From contig JAHJLI010000131.1 of the NCBI GenBank assembly GCA_018821785.1, positions 1 to 64,000 on the forward strand: DNA of 64,000 nt, in the 5' to 3' direction. Shown here piece after piece: positions 28,783 through 37,636 of the stretch. The first letter of the stretch is position 1. Each line of letters opens with the position of its first letter. This DNA comes from Pseudomonadota bacterium. GTDB lineage: Bacteria; Desulfobacterota; Desulfobulbia; Desulfobulbales; Desulfocapsaceae. The notes beneath the pieces were generated by a model, which did not search any database, had not been told where the DNA came from, and saw only the letters and a program-made list of their open reading frames with translations. The position numbers and the translations under genes are program-made.

Positions 28783-29116
28783 CTCCTGCCTCTCCTTGAG
28801 GTATTGCTTATTATCTCTGCCGAACCGCGGTAATCTGGAGAAGTCCTTGACGAATATCAAAGGCACCAAATATCGTCTGTGGGTAAACACTCCGTGGTTG
28901 TCGGCTTTCGGCAATCCTGGGGAGGTATCTATCCGAAGTAGTTATGGGTTCCGCTCATGACAATGACGTGGAGACTACCAATTATTGTGTTAGGGTGCAA
29001 TAGTTATCGATGACTTTTGGGATACAAGGTTTGTTGGCTGGGCGAAGGTGGCCATAGGACAGGGACATTTAGCTGGAATAGAGGTGCGAAACAGCCAGGG
29101 TGGATCCTGCTTGCTC
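28783..29116. other. Gap upstream of the WYL-cas operon
   Basis: 334 bases between the WYL start and the IclR stop, both on the minus strand. The cas operon promoter should lie here, but no hexamer pair is convincing. No gene or repeat was recognised. Confidence 0.4.
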
Positions 29117-29893
29117 CTACACTGAAAGAGCAGCAGAAATCTTTTTCGCCAATTCCACCAGTAAGGAGGCGTACTGTTTTTCAAATGCGTCCATGGTATG
29201 GCGGGTGGTGGAGGAATCGAAGCTTACACCGCCGACGACTTTAGCGGTGTGCAGATTGAAGATCGGGGCGCCGATGGCGATCAGGCCGGGCAAAAAGGTT
29301 TCCCGGTTGAAGGAATAGCCTCTTGCTCTTATTTCCTGTAATTCCTGTTGTATGGCTTCGCGGTTGAGGGAGGTCCGGTCATGTTCAGGCTGCAGACCTG
29401 GGCGATCAAGAAAGCCGGCCAGCTGAACCTCATCCATAAAGGCCATGGCTGCTTTGCCAGTGGCCAGGTTGTGCAGGTCGCCGGCTGCGGTAAAATGGAG
29501 GAAGGCCAGGGTGTCTTTCGACTCGCGGCGATAGACCAGGTAGATGTTGTTGTTCTGGATCAATCCGACATCGACATGCAGGTCATATTGCTTGTGGACC
29601 TCATCGACGTAAGGTTTGATGCTTTGGACAATATCGGCCTTCTGCAGGAAGGAATGGGCCAGGGGAATGGTTCTAATCCCTAAGGAGTACGCGCCTCGAG
29701 CCTTGGTGTCCTTCTGAAGATAGCCATGTTCACAAAGGGTGTTGACGAAGCGAAAGACCGAGGTTTTATTGATACCCAGGCTTCGGGAAATCTCGCTGAG
29801 GCTGTAGGTCGCTTTCTCGCCGCAATAGAGGTTGAGAATTTTCAGGCCTTTATCTAGTGTTTCTGAAGTGTTGCCTTTGTTTTTTTCGGCCAT
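29117..29893 (-). CDS. IclR-family transcriptional regulator
   Basis: A 258-residue IclR protein. The N-terminal winged helix is clear (LSEISRSLGINKTSVFRFVN, residues about 33-52) with EHGYLQKD after it. The C-terminal effector domain has HNLATGKAAMAF and GYSFNRETFLPGLIAIGAPIF, family hallmarks. It would bind DNA as a dimer or tetramer and respond to a small carbon metabolite. No catabolic gene is adjacent, so the target cannot be guessed. The ribosome site is weak. Confidence 0.92.
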   Translation of the reverse strand: MAEKNKGNTSETLDKGLKILNLYCGEKATYSLSEISRSLGINKTSVFRFVNTLCEHGYLQKDTKARGAYSLGIRTIPLAHSFLQKADIVQSIKPYVDEVHKQYDLHVDVGLIQNNNIYLVYRRESKDTLAFLHFTAAGDLHNLATGKAAMAFMDEVQLAGFLDRPGLQPEHDRTSLNREAIQQELQEIRARGYSFNRETFLPGLIAIGAPIFNLHTAKVVGGVSFDSSTTRHTMDAFEKQYASLLVELAKKISAALSV

Positions 29894-30011
29894 GTTCGGG
29901 TGCAGTCCAGGTGTTGTCGAGCAAAGGTGCCGGTGGCGGTTGCAGGAGACGGTAGCTCCTTCTGTCGCTTTTTCAACTGCCTAAGCCCGATAACCGGGTT
30001 TTTTACGATAT

Positions 30012-30082
30012 CCCTTGCGGGGGTAAGTACCTTTACGAAATTCATTCTTAAAACAAGAAATGAATTTCTAAGGTGCGAAAAA
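30012..30082 (-). repeat. Intergenic hairpin element, copy 3
   Basis: Read on the minus strand: T-run, GCACCTTAGAAATTCATT, loop, AATGAATTTCGTAAAGGTAC, then TTACCCCCGCAAGGGA. The inner stem GAAATTCATT/AATGAATTTC is perfect. It is closely similar to copies at 31345 and 37303. It fills much of the 331-base gap between the IclR and UspA genes; an adjacent CCCGATAACCGGGTTTTTT (29987-30005) looks like a small terminator for the plus strand. No gene is seen in this gap. Confidence 0.8.
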
Positions 30083-30224
30083 GCTGCCGCAATAATACCG
30101 GATGTTGTCAGAATGCGAAAGGGGCGGGTTGCAGAAATTTACAGGGATTGATATCTGGTGACCAGGGCCATAACAATACAGATCGTTTGGGGGCCTTCTG
30201 ACATGGCCGATGCATTATGCGTAA

Positions 30225-31109
30225 TCAGGCAGCGTCGCCTATGCGGGCATGGACAATAAGCATATTGCAGGGCAGATGTTCAAGGATGTGTTCCAGGTCA
30301 TGGGCGAAAATCCGATCAATGAGCCTGTACTGCTCGTCGGGTGAATGGATGACCAGCAAGTCGGCACCGTACTCCTCGGCGTATCTACGGATGGTGAAAC
30401 CCGGCCTGCCGAAAAGGACTGCTGTTTCAACGGCAAGTTTGTCGGTAGCGTGGTCGCAGGTGAGTTCTATCAGCTTTTCTTCCGCATCTTTTACCTGCTG
30501 TTCCTTTACCTGGGTTCGTTCACCGGTGGTGCTGTCACCCGCCACGGACATGGCCGGACTCGTCTGGTCGACTTCCCGGATCGCACATAATTGAACTGAT
30601 CCGACTCGGCTGGCGAAGTAAAAAGAGGTGTTCAGAGCATGGGGAGTTTTCGGGTGGTCAACACAGTCGACAACAATTTTTCCAAAGTTGGTGCCGTCGA
30701 CATGAGGTTCGGTAAGCAGCAGGAGCGAACATTTGGCCCGGCGGCTCAGGCCCCGGGCCACTGAGCCCAGATAATACCGGAAGACATTTTCGCGGCGTCT
30801 GGCACTCAGAATGAGGAGATCAACCATATGCTGCTTGCAGGTATGGAGTAAGATGGTAACCGGGTCGCCGGTCGCCCAGATGGTCCGCACCTCACGATCG
30901 ATTCCCATGTTGGCGCAGATTTCCAGAAGGGTTGCTTCTTTTTCGGCACTATGCGTACCGACGTGGATCAGCAGCAGTTTGGCTTTGAAGTTGTCGGCCA
31001 GTTGTCTGGCCTCGTTCATGATCGCCTCAAGCTTTGGTGAAAACCTGACGCCTACGGCAATGGTTTCAAAAGGGAAAGACGAGCGACCTTTTAATCTGCG
31101 GTATTCCAT
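30225..31109 (-). CDS. Tandem universal stress protein (UspA)
   Basis: A 294-residue cytoplasmic protein with two UspA domains: residues about 13-132 (FETIAVGVRFSP... ending GSVARGLSRRAKCSLLLL) and about 143-289 (FGKIVVDCVDHPKTPHAL ... ILEHLPCNMLIVH). The second domain lacks a clear GxxGxxxxS nucleotide loop, and the first has only a partial one (GSVARGLSRR). Such proteins aid survival under stress. It stands alone between two hairpin elements. A relative lies at 58310. Confidence 0.85.
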   Translation of the reverse strand: MEYRRLKGRSSFPFETIAVGVRFSPKLEAIMNEARQLADNFKAKLLLIHVGTHSAEKEATLLEICANMGIDREVRTIWATGDPVTILLHTCKQHMVDLLILSARRRENVFRYYLGSVARGLSRRAKCSLLLLTEPHVDGTNFGKIVVDCVDHPKTPHALNTSFYFASRVGSVQLCAIREVDQTSPAMSVAGDSTTGERTQVKEQQVKDAEEKLIELTCDHATDKLAVETAVLFGRPGFTIRRYAEEYGADLLVIHSPDEQYRLIDRIFAHDLEHILEHLPCNMLIVHARIGDAA

Positions 31110-31344
31110 CGTTTACTCATGGGGTTGGGGGTGGTGAGTCGGTGCGACTCGTCAGTTGTTCTTGATGCTTCGTGCAAACACCAATCGAGACAGAACGGTG
31201 GGTGTGGCTGTGTTCATACCCATTATATTGAAAAAAAAAGCTGATGTTAAATACCAGAACCAGCGAAAACCTTTCATGCATGACTCCGGTCAATCTCGCT
31301 GTGCTTGCATGACAGTATCTCTTTCGATCCTCCGAAACAAGCGA

Positions 31345-31430
31345 TTTTTAGTACCTTAGAAATTCGTTTCTTGTTTTTTATCAACGAATTTCGTTAAGGT
31401 ACTTATCCCGTTCGCCGTTTTTCCCGGCGG
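31345..31430 (+). repeat. Intergenic hairpin element, copy 4
   Basis: A T-run and AGTACCTTA (31350-31358) pair perfectly with TAAGGTACT, and the inner stem GAAATTCGTT/AACGAATTTC is perfect. TATCCCG follows, then CGCCG-TTTTTCC-CGGCG as a second hairpin. The outer stem has TACC/GGTA where other copies have TGCC/GGCA, a compensated change. It lies in the 348-base gap between the UspA gene and the PEP-CTERM remnant; no gene is seen there. Confidence 0.85.
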
Positions 31431-31457
31431 TACGTGAAAATGGTCTGAGCGATGTGA

Positions 31458-32177
31458 CCCCTTCCCAGTGCTTGCCTGTGTATTCCTGTTTTCTGCTCAA
31501 TATTTAGTCCTTCCAGTGAAGCAAGTTTGATACACAGTAGCATAGATATTGACTCTGGAACCGGTTTTGGAACCCAAAATAACATTCTGACAATTCAGAA
31601 AACTGGTGGTGCTGGAATAATAACCGACACTGAAGAAGGCATGGTTGCCTGGAATGGTATTAATGCAGATGTCTTGACGGGCGGAGAGGTTGTATCCGGT
31701 GTTGGTAAGACAAGAACCTACACGTTTGCCGAACTGAATATCACTGATGCTTCCCAAATTCTATTTGAATGGAATCCAGCTGAAGTTGGAACTGGACAAC
31801 TTACCGAAGTTTATGCGTTAAAAATGTCTATTTATAAAAATGACGGTGATGGAACAGCTGATTATGAAGATTCGCTTTTAGCTCCAGTAACCCACCCAGC
31901 AACCATAAATAACGGTGTTGGCGGAAATGGCTTTGACTATCTGCTTGATAGCGCCGGTGTTTTAAGTCTTAATACGTGGTTGTAAGCTCAACCTCAATTC
32001 AGCCAGTACCACATTGGGCTTTATAGCTTGGTAAGATACGTTGATGATGGACCTGATACATGGACAGTGAGAAGTGTAAATAATCCAGATCAACCAGTTC
32101 CTGAGCCAACGACCATACTTCTAATGGGTGGGGGATTGGCTCTACTTATTGGATTTAGACGGAGAAAAATAGGCTGA
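31458..32177 (+). pseudogene. Broken PEP-CTERM sorting-signal protein
   Basis: One frame encodes a secreted-type protein ending VPEPTTILLMGGG, a hydrophobic helix and FRRRKIG, a classic PEP-CTERM anchor for exosortase processing. The frame is interrupted by an in-frame TAA at 31983-31985 after LNTWL, and the coding sense resumes directly afterwards (AQPQFSQYHIGLYSL). No signal peptide is found: upstream codons back to the TGA at 31455 give an unconvincing N-terminus. So it has lost its start and carries a nonsense codon. Base composition is more AT-rich than its neighbours. A sequencing error at 31983 would explain the stop but not the missing signal peptide. Confidence 0.8.
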
Positions 32178-32199
32178 TCGGGTTTCCGCTTACAGTTCG

Positions 32200-32238
32200 A
32201 AGGTGCACGGTCATATATTTGGCTTTGCACCTTTTTTG
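32200..32238 (+). terminator. Rho-independent terminator after the PEP-CTERM remnant
   Basis: Stem AAGGTGCA (32200-32207) with TGCACCTT (32226-32233), followed at once by TTTTT. It terminates plus-strand transcription 22 bases after the PEP-CTERM stop, showing that gene was once expressed on its own. Confidence 0.8.
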
Positions 32239-32302
32239 TTTAACAAGATTTTATAGGTAATTTTTGATTACCTGCAAATCTTTCAACCTAGATTTACGGC
32301 GT

Positions 32303-33925
32303 TTAGCCATGATTTATGTCAAGCATGAAGCTGTCGTAGCCGCCTTCGTGGAAGCGCATTTCGCCGTGATCGATCTCCATGACCCGGGTCACCAGGGAGC
32401 GAAGGAAATGCCGGTCGTGGCTGACCAGGATGACCGTCCCTTCGAATTTTTGCAGAGCGGCGAGAAGCACCTCCCTCGACTGAATATCGAGATGGTTGGT
32501 GGGTTCGTCGAGAACGAGAAAATTTAAGGGTCGGCCGAGGAGTCGGGCTAAAATGACCCGGCTTTTTTCGCCGCCGGAGAGGTTGGCGATGCGCTTGTCG
32601 ACATCGTCGCCCTGGAAAAGAAAGGCGCCGCAGAGATTGCGGATAACCCCGATATTTTCAAGGGGCAAGGATTCCTGGACCGCCTGAAAGACCGTCTGGT
32701 CCGGGCTCAGCAGGTCCATGGCGTGCTGACTGAAATAGCCGATCGTCACCCCGGCGCCTACCAGTACCTCGCCCTCGCTCGGTTCGGTATTGCCGGTGAT
32801 GACCTTTAAAAGTGTCGATTTGCCGGCGCCGTTGACTCCGACCACGGCTATTTTTTCAAGTCGCCTGATTGTACCGTTCAGGCCGCTGAAAACCTGGATG
32901 GCCCGACCATCATGACTGGTCCAGCTCTTGCCCAGATTTTTCAGGTGCAGGACATCGTCGCCGCTGCGTTGCGGTACCGGAAAATCAAATTTCATTGTTC
33001 TCTGCTCAGGTGGCAGGACGATGCGTTCGATCTTGTCGATCTTCTTGACCCGCGACTGCACCTGAGAGGCGTGCGAGGCTCGGGCGGCAAAACGGGCAAT
33101 GAACTCCTCTTCCTTGGCGAGCATCTCCTGCTGGCGGCGGTAGCTGGCCTGTAGCTGTTGTCGCCTGATTTCCCGCTCCTGCAGATAGAAATCAAAGTTG
33201 CCGCTGTAGGTCGTGGTGCTGCCATTTGCCACCTCGACGATGCGGGTCACTATTTTATTCATGAACTCGCGGTCATGGCAGGTCATCAGCAGGGCACCTT
33301 TGAATTCCGTGCGCAGCCATTCTTCGAGCCAGAGAATAGATTCGATATCGAGGTGGTTGGTCGGTTCGTCGAGGAGCAGGACATCCGGGTTGATGGTCAG
33401 GATCTTGGCCAGAGCAATGCGCATCTTCCAGCCGCCGCTGAAATTTTCGACAGGCGTTTGAAAATCGTGGGGCGAGATGCCGAGCCCGGTGAGAACCGCC
33501 TGGGCCCGCGGTTCGAGATCGTAACCGCCGCGCTGCTCAAAGACCTCAACAGCCTCGCCGTAGCGTTCAAGGAGGGTGGCCATTTCGTCATCGGCCATGG
33601 GTTCGGACATGGCTGCTTCCATCTCCTGCATTTGTATGCCGAGTGCGACGATATCACCTGCTGCCGACATCACTTCGGTCAGCACGGTTCGTCCGGCCAT
33701 ATCTCCTACATCCTGGGAAAAATAGCCGATAACCGTTTTCTTTGAACAGGAAATTTCACCCTTGTCCGGTTCCTCTTCGCCGGTGATGAGGCGGAAGATG
33801 GTGGTTTTGCCGGCACCGTTCGGGCCAACCAGGCCGGTGTGGGTGGCGGGGAGGATCTGCAGGCTGGCGTTCTGCAGGAGGATCTGGCTGCCGTGTTGTT
33901 TTTGAATATTGGTAAGATGAATCAT
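32303..33925 (-). CDS. ABC-F family ATPase
   Basis: A 540-residue soluble protein with two ABC ATPase domains and no membrane segment. Domain 1 has GPNGAGKTT, FSGGWKMR and LLLDEPTNHLDI; domain 2 has GVNGAGKST, LSGGEKSR and LVLDEPTNHLDI. The linker between them (about residues 240-320) is the charged, Arg-rich P-site tRNA interaction motif region (REIRRQQLQASYRRQQEML). ABC-F proteins act on the ribosome in translation quality control or antibiotic protection. Lack of a long C-terminal extension resembles YbiT-type housekeeping members more than Uup. It is a single-gene unit. Confidence 0.93.
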   Translation of the reverse strand: MIHLTNIQKQHGSQILLQNASLQILPATHTGLVGPNGAGKTTIFRLITGEEEPDKGEISCSKKTVIGYFSQDVGDMAGRTVLTEVMSAAGDIVALGIQMQEMEAAMSEPMADDEMATLLERYGEAVEVFEQRGGYDLEPRAQAVLTGLGISPHDFQTPVENFSGGWKMRIALAKILTINPDVLLLDEPTNHLDIESILWLEEWLRTEFKGALLMTCHDREFMNKIVTRIVEVANGSTTTYSGNFDFYLQEREIRRQQLQASYRRQQEMLAKEEEFIARFAARASHASQVQSRVKKIDKIERIVLPPEQRTMKFDFPVPQRSGDDVLHLKNLGKSWTSHDGRAIQVFSGLNGTIRRLEKIAVVGVNGAGKSTLLKVITGNTEPSEGEVLVGAGVTIGYFSQHAMDLLSPDQTVFQAVQESLPLENIGVIRNLCGAFLFQGDDVDKRIANLSGGEKSRVILARLLGRPLNFLVLDEPTNHLDIQSREVLLAALQKFEGTVILVSHDRHFLRSLVTRVMEIDHGEMRFHEGGYDSFMLDINHG

Positions 33926-34045
33926 TGTTTTCTGTGGGTAAAAAATCGCCGGAAGTTACCATGATGCGGTGCGTCGATGCAAGGAGTATTTACCTCCTGG
34001 TGCATCTCTGGAGGCTTATTCCCCAGGGAGTATCATCAAGAGTCC

Positions 34046-37000
34046 TCACCGAACCTGCCGGTTGGCCTCGTTGATATAGGGGAGAATAACCGGGACCATG
34101 CCTTTCAGCACCTGCAGGGGTAGGGCCGAGGTGAAGCTGAAGGCGTTGGCTGATTTGCCGGTGACAAAGGCGGTGAGCACTCCAAAATGATTGTCTCCGA
34201 GGTAAAAAACAAAGGTTGCGGTGCGGTTCAGTGCCTTCGATGAGGTTTTTCCCCCGGAGGAGGTTGAAACGAAGATCCGGTTATCGCCGGTACCGGTTTT
34301 ACCGCCGATTGGCAGCGGGCCACCGTCTGTCTGCTTGAAGCTGTTCAGCAGCCGTCTGGCAGTGCCTTCATTGACAACTTTGCCCATAGTTTCCTTGACC
34401 ACCCGAGCAACCTCTGGGTGCAGCACCTGGACCGGATCAGGGGGTGGCGGTTCAACGATGGATTCGTAGGGTGTATCTTTGGCGAACTCAATTTTAGTAA
34501 ATCGGTGGGTGGGAAACCGTTTGCCGCCGTTGAGGATGATGCCGACCAGTTCGGCCAATGCCGCTGGTCGGTCGCCCGAACTTCCCAAGGCTGTGGCCAA
34601 AGATGGAACCAGGTGCTCAAAGGGATAACCCAGGTTTACCCAACGCCTGTGGATATCGGAAAAGGCGTCGATTTCGAGCACAGTCCTGACCCGCGAATCC
34701 CTGGCGTTTTTGGCCTTGGTGCGCAACAGCCAGCCATAAACTTGACGGCGGACTTTTGAACTTTTTTCAAAGGCGTCTTTCAGGGATTTTTCACCCGGTT
34801 GCTGGAGGTAGTCGAGTATCCACAGTTCCAGTGGATGAGTAGCGGCGAGGTAGCCGAGATCCTGCAGATTGTATGCGCCCGGTTTATATTTTGCATACAT
34901 TGTCGAGAGCCTTGCGTCAGTGGTCTCAGCTGTCGGCAATTCGCTGCGGATAAAGCGGATGAAGGTTGCCTCATCGGCCTTCGGGAAGAGATGGCGATGA
35001 ATGATAGCCAGTCGCAGAGGATTGGGATTCATCCCCGCCATTAGTGTCTCGAGACGCTGCTCCGCGGTTTTTTTAGAGTATTTATTCCAGAATCGACCAA
35101 GAAAGACCTTGCTTTCATTATCAATGAATTTATCTAGAACTTCCTTACGCCTTGGATCTTTGTCGTCGACCAGAACCTGCTTATTGTTTTCCCATTGGCT
35201 GGCTCGGGTGCTGTTGACAATATCCCGCATAATTCGGACGAAGGGGAGATTGATCGAATTCTGCAGGGCCTCGGTGACGGTGACGATGCGGTTATCATCT
35301 TCCTGCCGAAAATTGCCGAAGATGTGCAACCCTCCTCCTGTGAAGAACTGTTCGTCCGGATTGGCAGAATACGGACGATCCATGGCCGATTTGAGCAAGG
35401 TTCTTAATGGGAGGAGTGGATCTGCCAGAAGCTGGCTGCAAACCCAGGTGCTCAGGATATCAGGACGCTGTCCATTGAATTCTTCAATCTCGGTCGGGCT
35501 GAGGTTTTTCAGTTCCCCGTACAGCTCGGCGATCAATTCCAGATAGGTTGTCAGGGTGCGCAGTTTGGCGGTCGATCCCAGTTCCAGTTTACTCCCTTCA
35601 TTGATATCAAAGGGCATTTCCGTGGTGTCGGTCTGTACCCGCACGACGTTACCGCTCGGCGTACGTTCGAACAGCGTGAAACTGTAGCTGAGGGCATCGG
35701 CCTGATCGGGTGTCAGCAGATATTTGCCGATGAGGCCCATGGCTTCGGCACCGGTCTTGGTTTGCAGGCTTTGCAGGTACCAGGTGGCCTCTTCCTGCAA
35801 CGTGGCATTCAAAGTCGCGGTGACCGTTATATCCATGCGGTCGAGATCGTAAAGGGAGGTGTCGAAGAAGGTGCCGAGGCGATTGCGGACGACGTTTATC
35901 CCCTTGTTGGCGGCAATCTGTTGCGCCGCAGAGTTTTCAGAAAAATTACGGAAAACCAGTGGTTGGAACTGGGCGGCTTCACTGAGAGCCTGGGAAACAA
36001 AGCCGCCCTGCGCCAGGAGTCTGGCGTAACTGTTACTGACAACCGCCAATTCGCTGCGGCCCTTGAAGAGATAATAAGACGGCCGGCGGTGGGCGATCAT
36101 CAAGCTGATAACCTGTTTAAGGACCCTGGCCTGCTGTTCCAGTTCCGGACCTTTTGTTTCCGTTTTCTGCAATAGCCGGTTCACTTCAGCAAATTCGCTG
36201 CCGTACCAGACAAACAGTCCATCGCCTAATCCGTTGACTTCGCCTGCGCCCGGGGCGGCAGAAAGGGGGACGGAATTGACATAATCAAGGACCAGCTGTT
36301 TGCGGAATTCGGAAGTATCCTCGCCGCTGCGGTAAGCCCTGACACTTGCCGAAGCCATTTGGTAGAGCTTATCGGAGATGGAGGAAGTTATGCCATTATC
36401 CGAATGGCGAAATTTCTCCGTCTGGGTGGCAAGGGTGCTGCCACCCATGGATGGCAGGCTGATATTTACCAACTCACCGGTTTTGACCATCACTGCCTTT
36501 GAGAACCGGCCCCAGTCCACAGCGGGGTTGACTTTGGGAAAATTTTCCGACAGCAAGTCACGATTTTCAATAAAGAGTAGCGCCTGCACCACCGGCGTCG
36601 GAATGGCGGCAAAATCTGGGTAGACCCGTTTGGGGTTGTTCATTTGGTACATCGACTGCTGCGTGGCATCAAGAATATGCAAACCGGCCTGGCTTTTTTC
36701 GTTGAAGGGAATATTGAAGCCAAATTCGGCATAGCGGCGCAGATCATTGCTGAAATGGGCCTGGCTGGTGATTTCCATGCCTTTTTGCTGGAGTTTGCCG
36801 AGCATCGAAGGTAACTGGACATAGCCCAGGCGAAGGTCGTAGGGGCCCTTCTTCGGGAAAACTATGGCTTGGCTGGCACCTTTGACAACTTTATAGTTGA
36901 GTTTTGAGGCGAAGGCACTTATGTACCGAGCCTGCAGTGTCGAGGTTTGCGTTTCATAGTAGATGGCTGCAGAGCCGGCTGCCAAGATGATGACGGCAAA

Positions 37001-37225
37001 AAACAACAAATACGGCCACCACCTTCGGGGTTTATCGACAGCCGCTCTGCGGCGCGAGGGGGCGCGGGGGGGAGTGCCGTTATCAGGGCGTTCGATGCTG
37101 ATATCTTCCGGTTGTCGCGGCGGAAATTTGCCAGGCTTTAGTCCACTTGTGCGAGAGGGCGGAAAAATAGGGTGACGGGGCCTACCATCTGTCGGGATAT
37201 TGGTGTTGTCCGAGGGATTGATCAC
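34046..37225 (-). CDS. Class A penicillin-binding protein (GT51 plus transpeptidase)
   Basis: A 1059-residue bifunctional cell-wall synthase. A Pro-rich cytoplasmic tail (1-67) leads to one membrane helix (about 69-89). The glycosyltransferase domain has the catalytic-Glu segment LLFIENRDL (E220) and GGSTLATQTEKF (261-272). The transpeptidase has the nucleophile motif STAK (551-554), an SxN motif in QNSINLPFVRI and KTG in IGGKTGTGDNR. It is longer than E. coli PBP1a (850), the extra length being spread over the region between domains and a helical stretch after the SxN motif. Expected to polymerise and cross-link peptidoglycan. It stands alone. The ribosome site was not decisive. Confidence 0.9.
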   Translation of the reverse strand: MINPSDNTNIPTDGRPRHPIFPPSRTSGLKPGKFPPRQPEDISIERPDNGTPPRAPSRRRAAVDKPRRWWPYLLFFAVIILAAGSAAIYYETQTSTLQARYISAFASKLNYKVVKGASQAIVFPKKGPYDLRLGYVQLPSMLGKLQQKGMEITSQAHFSNDLRRYAEFGFNIPFNEKSQAGLHILDATQQSMYQMNNPKRVYPDFAAIPTPVVQALLFIENRDLLSENFPKVNPAVDWGRFSKAVMVKTGELVNISLPSMGGSTLATQTEKFRHSDNGITSSISDKLYQMASASVRAYRSGEDTSEFRKQLVLDYVNSVPLSAAPGAGEVNGLGDGLFVWYGSEFAEVNRLLQKTETKGPELEQQARVLKQVISLMIAHRRPSYYLFKGRSELAVVSNSYARLLAQGGFVSQALSEAAQFQPLVFRNFSENSAAQQIAANKGINVVRNRLGTFFDTSLYDLDRMDITVTATLNATLQEEATWYLQSLQTKTGAEAMGLIGKYLLTPDQADALSYSFTLFERTPSGNVVRVQTDTTEMPFDINEGSKLELGSTAKLRTLTTYLELIAELYGELKNLSPTEIEEFNGQRPDILSTWVCSQLLADPLLPLRTLLKSAMDRPYSANPDEQFFTGGGLHIFGNFRQEDDNRIVTVTEALQNSINLPFVRIMRDIVNSTRASQWENNKQVLVDDKDPRRKEVLDKFIDNESKVFLGRFWNKYSKKTAEQRLETLMAGMNPNPLRLAIIHRHLFPKADEATFIRFIRSELPTAETTDARLSTMYAKYKPGAYNLQDLGYLAATHPLELWILDYLQQPGEKSLKDAFEKSSKVRRQVYGWLLRTKAKNARDSRVRTVLEIDAFSDIHRRWVNLGYPFEHLVPSLATALGSSGDRPAALAELVGIILNGGKRFPTHRFTKIEFAKDTPYESIVEPPPPDPVQVLHPEVARVVKETMGKVVNEGTARRLLNSFKQTDGGPLPIGGKTGTGDNRIFVSTSSGGKTSSKALNRTATFVFYLGDNHFGVLTAFVTGKSANAFSFTSALPLQVLKGMVPVILPYINEANRQVR

Positions 37226-37302
37226 TGAGGGATATCTTCGGTCGCTAAGGATCTTTGTGCATTACCCAGGGTAATTGTCATAGTCGGTTTAATGAGTCGT
37301 AA

Positions 37303-37379
37303 CCCCGGTAAACGGGATAAATACCTTCGCGAAATTCGTTCATAAAAAGCAAAAAGCGAATTTCTAAGGCACTGAAAAG
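37303..37379 (-). repeat. Intergenic hairpin element, copy 5
   Basis: On the minus strand: TTTTCAGTGCCTTAGAAATT, then CGC and a loop, GCGAATTTC-like pairing, GCGAAGGTATTTATCCCG and TTTACCGGGG. The outer stem AGTGCCTT/AAGGTATT pairs only if G-U wobbles are allowed, which favours an RNA fold. It lies in the 411-base gap between the penicillin-binding protein and the next kinase; the rest of the gap shows no gene. Confidence 0.8.
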
Positions 37380-37636
37380 TTGTCATGCAGTTTCATCCTT
37401 TCCCCGCATGTTCTTGATGATAGGAGCTATCCTACCTAGTTTTGCCAGCTCAGTCAAGGTGTCCTTCGGTCAGAATCATCGCTGAACACTTGCCTCTGTA
37501 AAAAAAACTGAGTAGGATGGGCTACTCTTTGGCCTACCGCATCCAGGTTGGGTCAAGCGGTGTTTTTTTGAAGAGATTGTTGCGCCATGTTGTGCAGGTG
37601 GTTGTCCCGAGGTAATGTTGAGGCAGCGAACATAAT

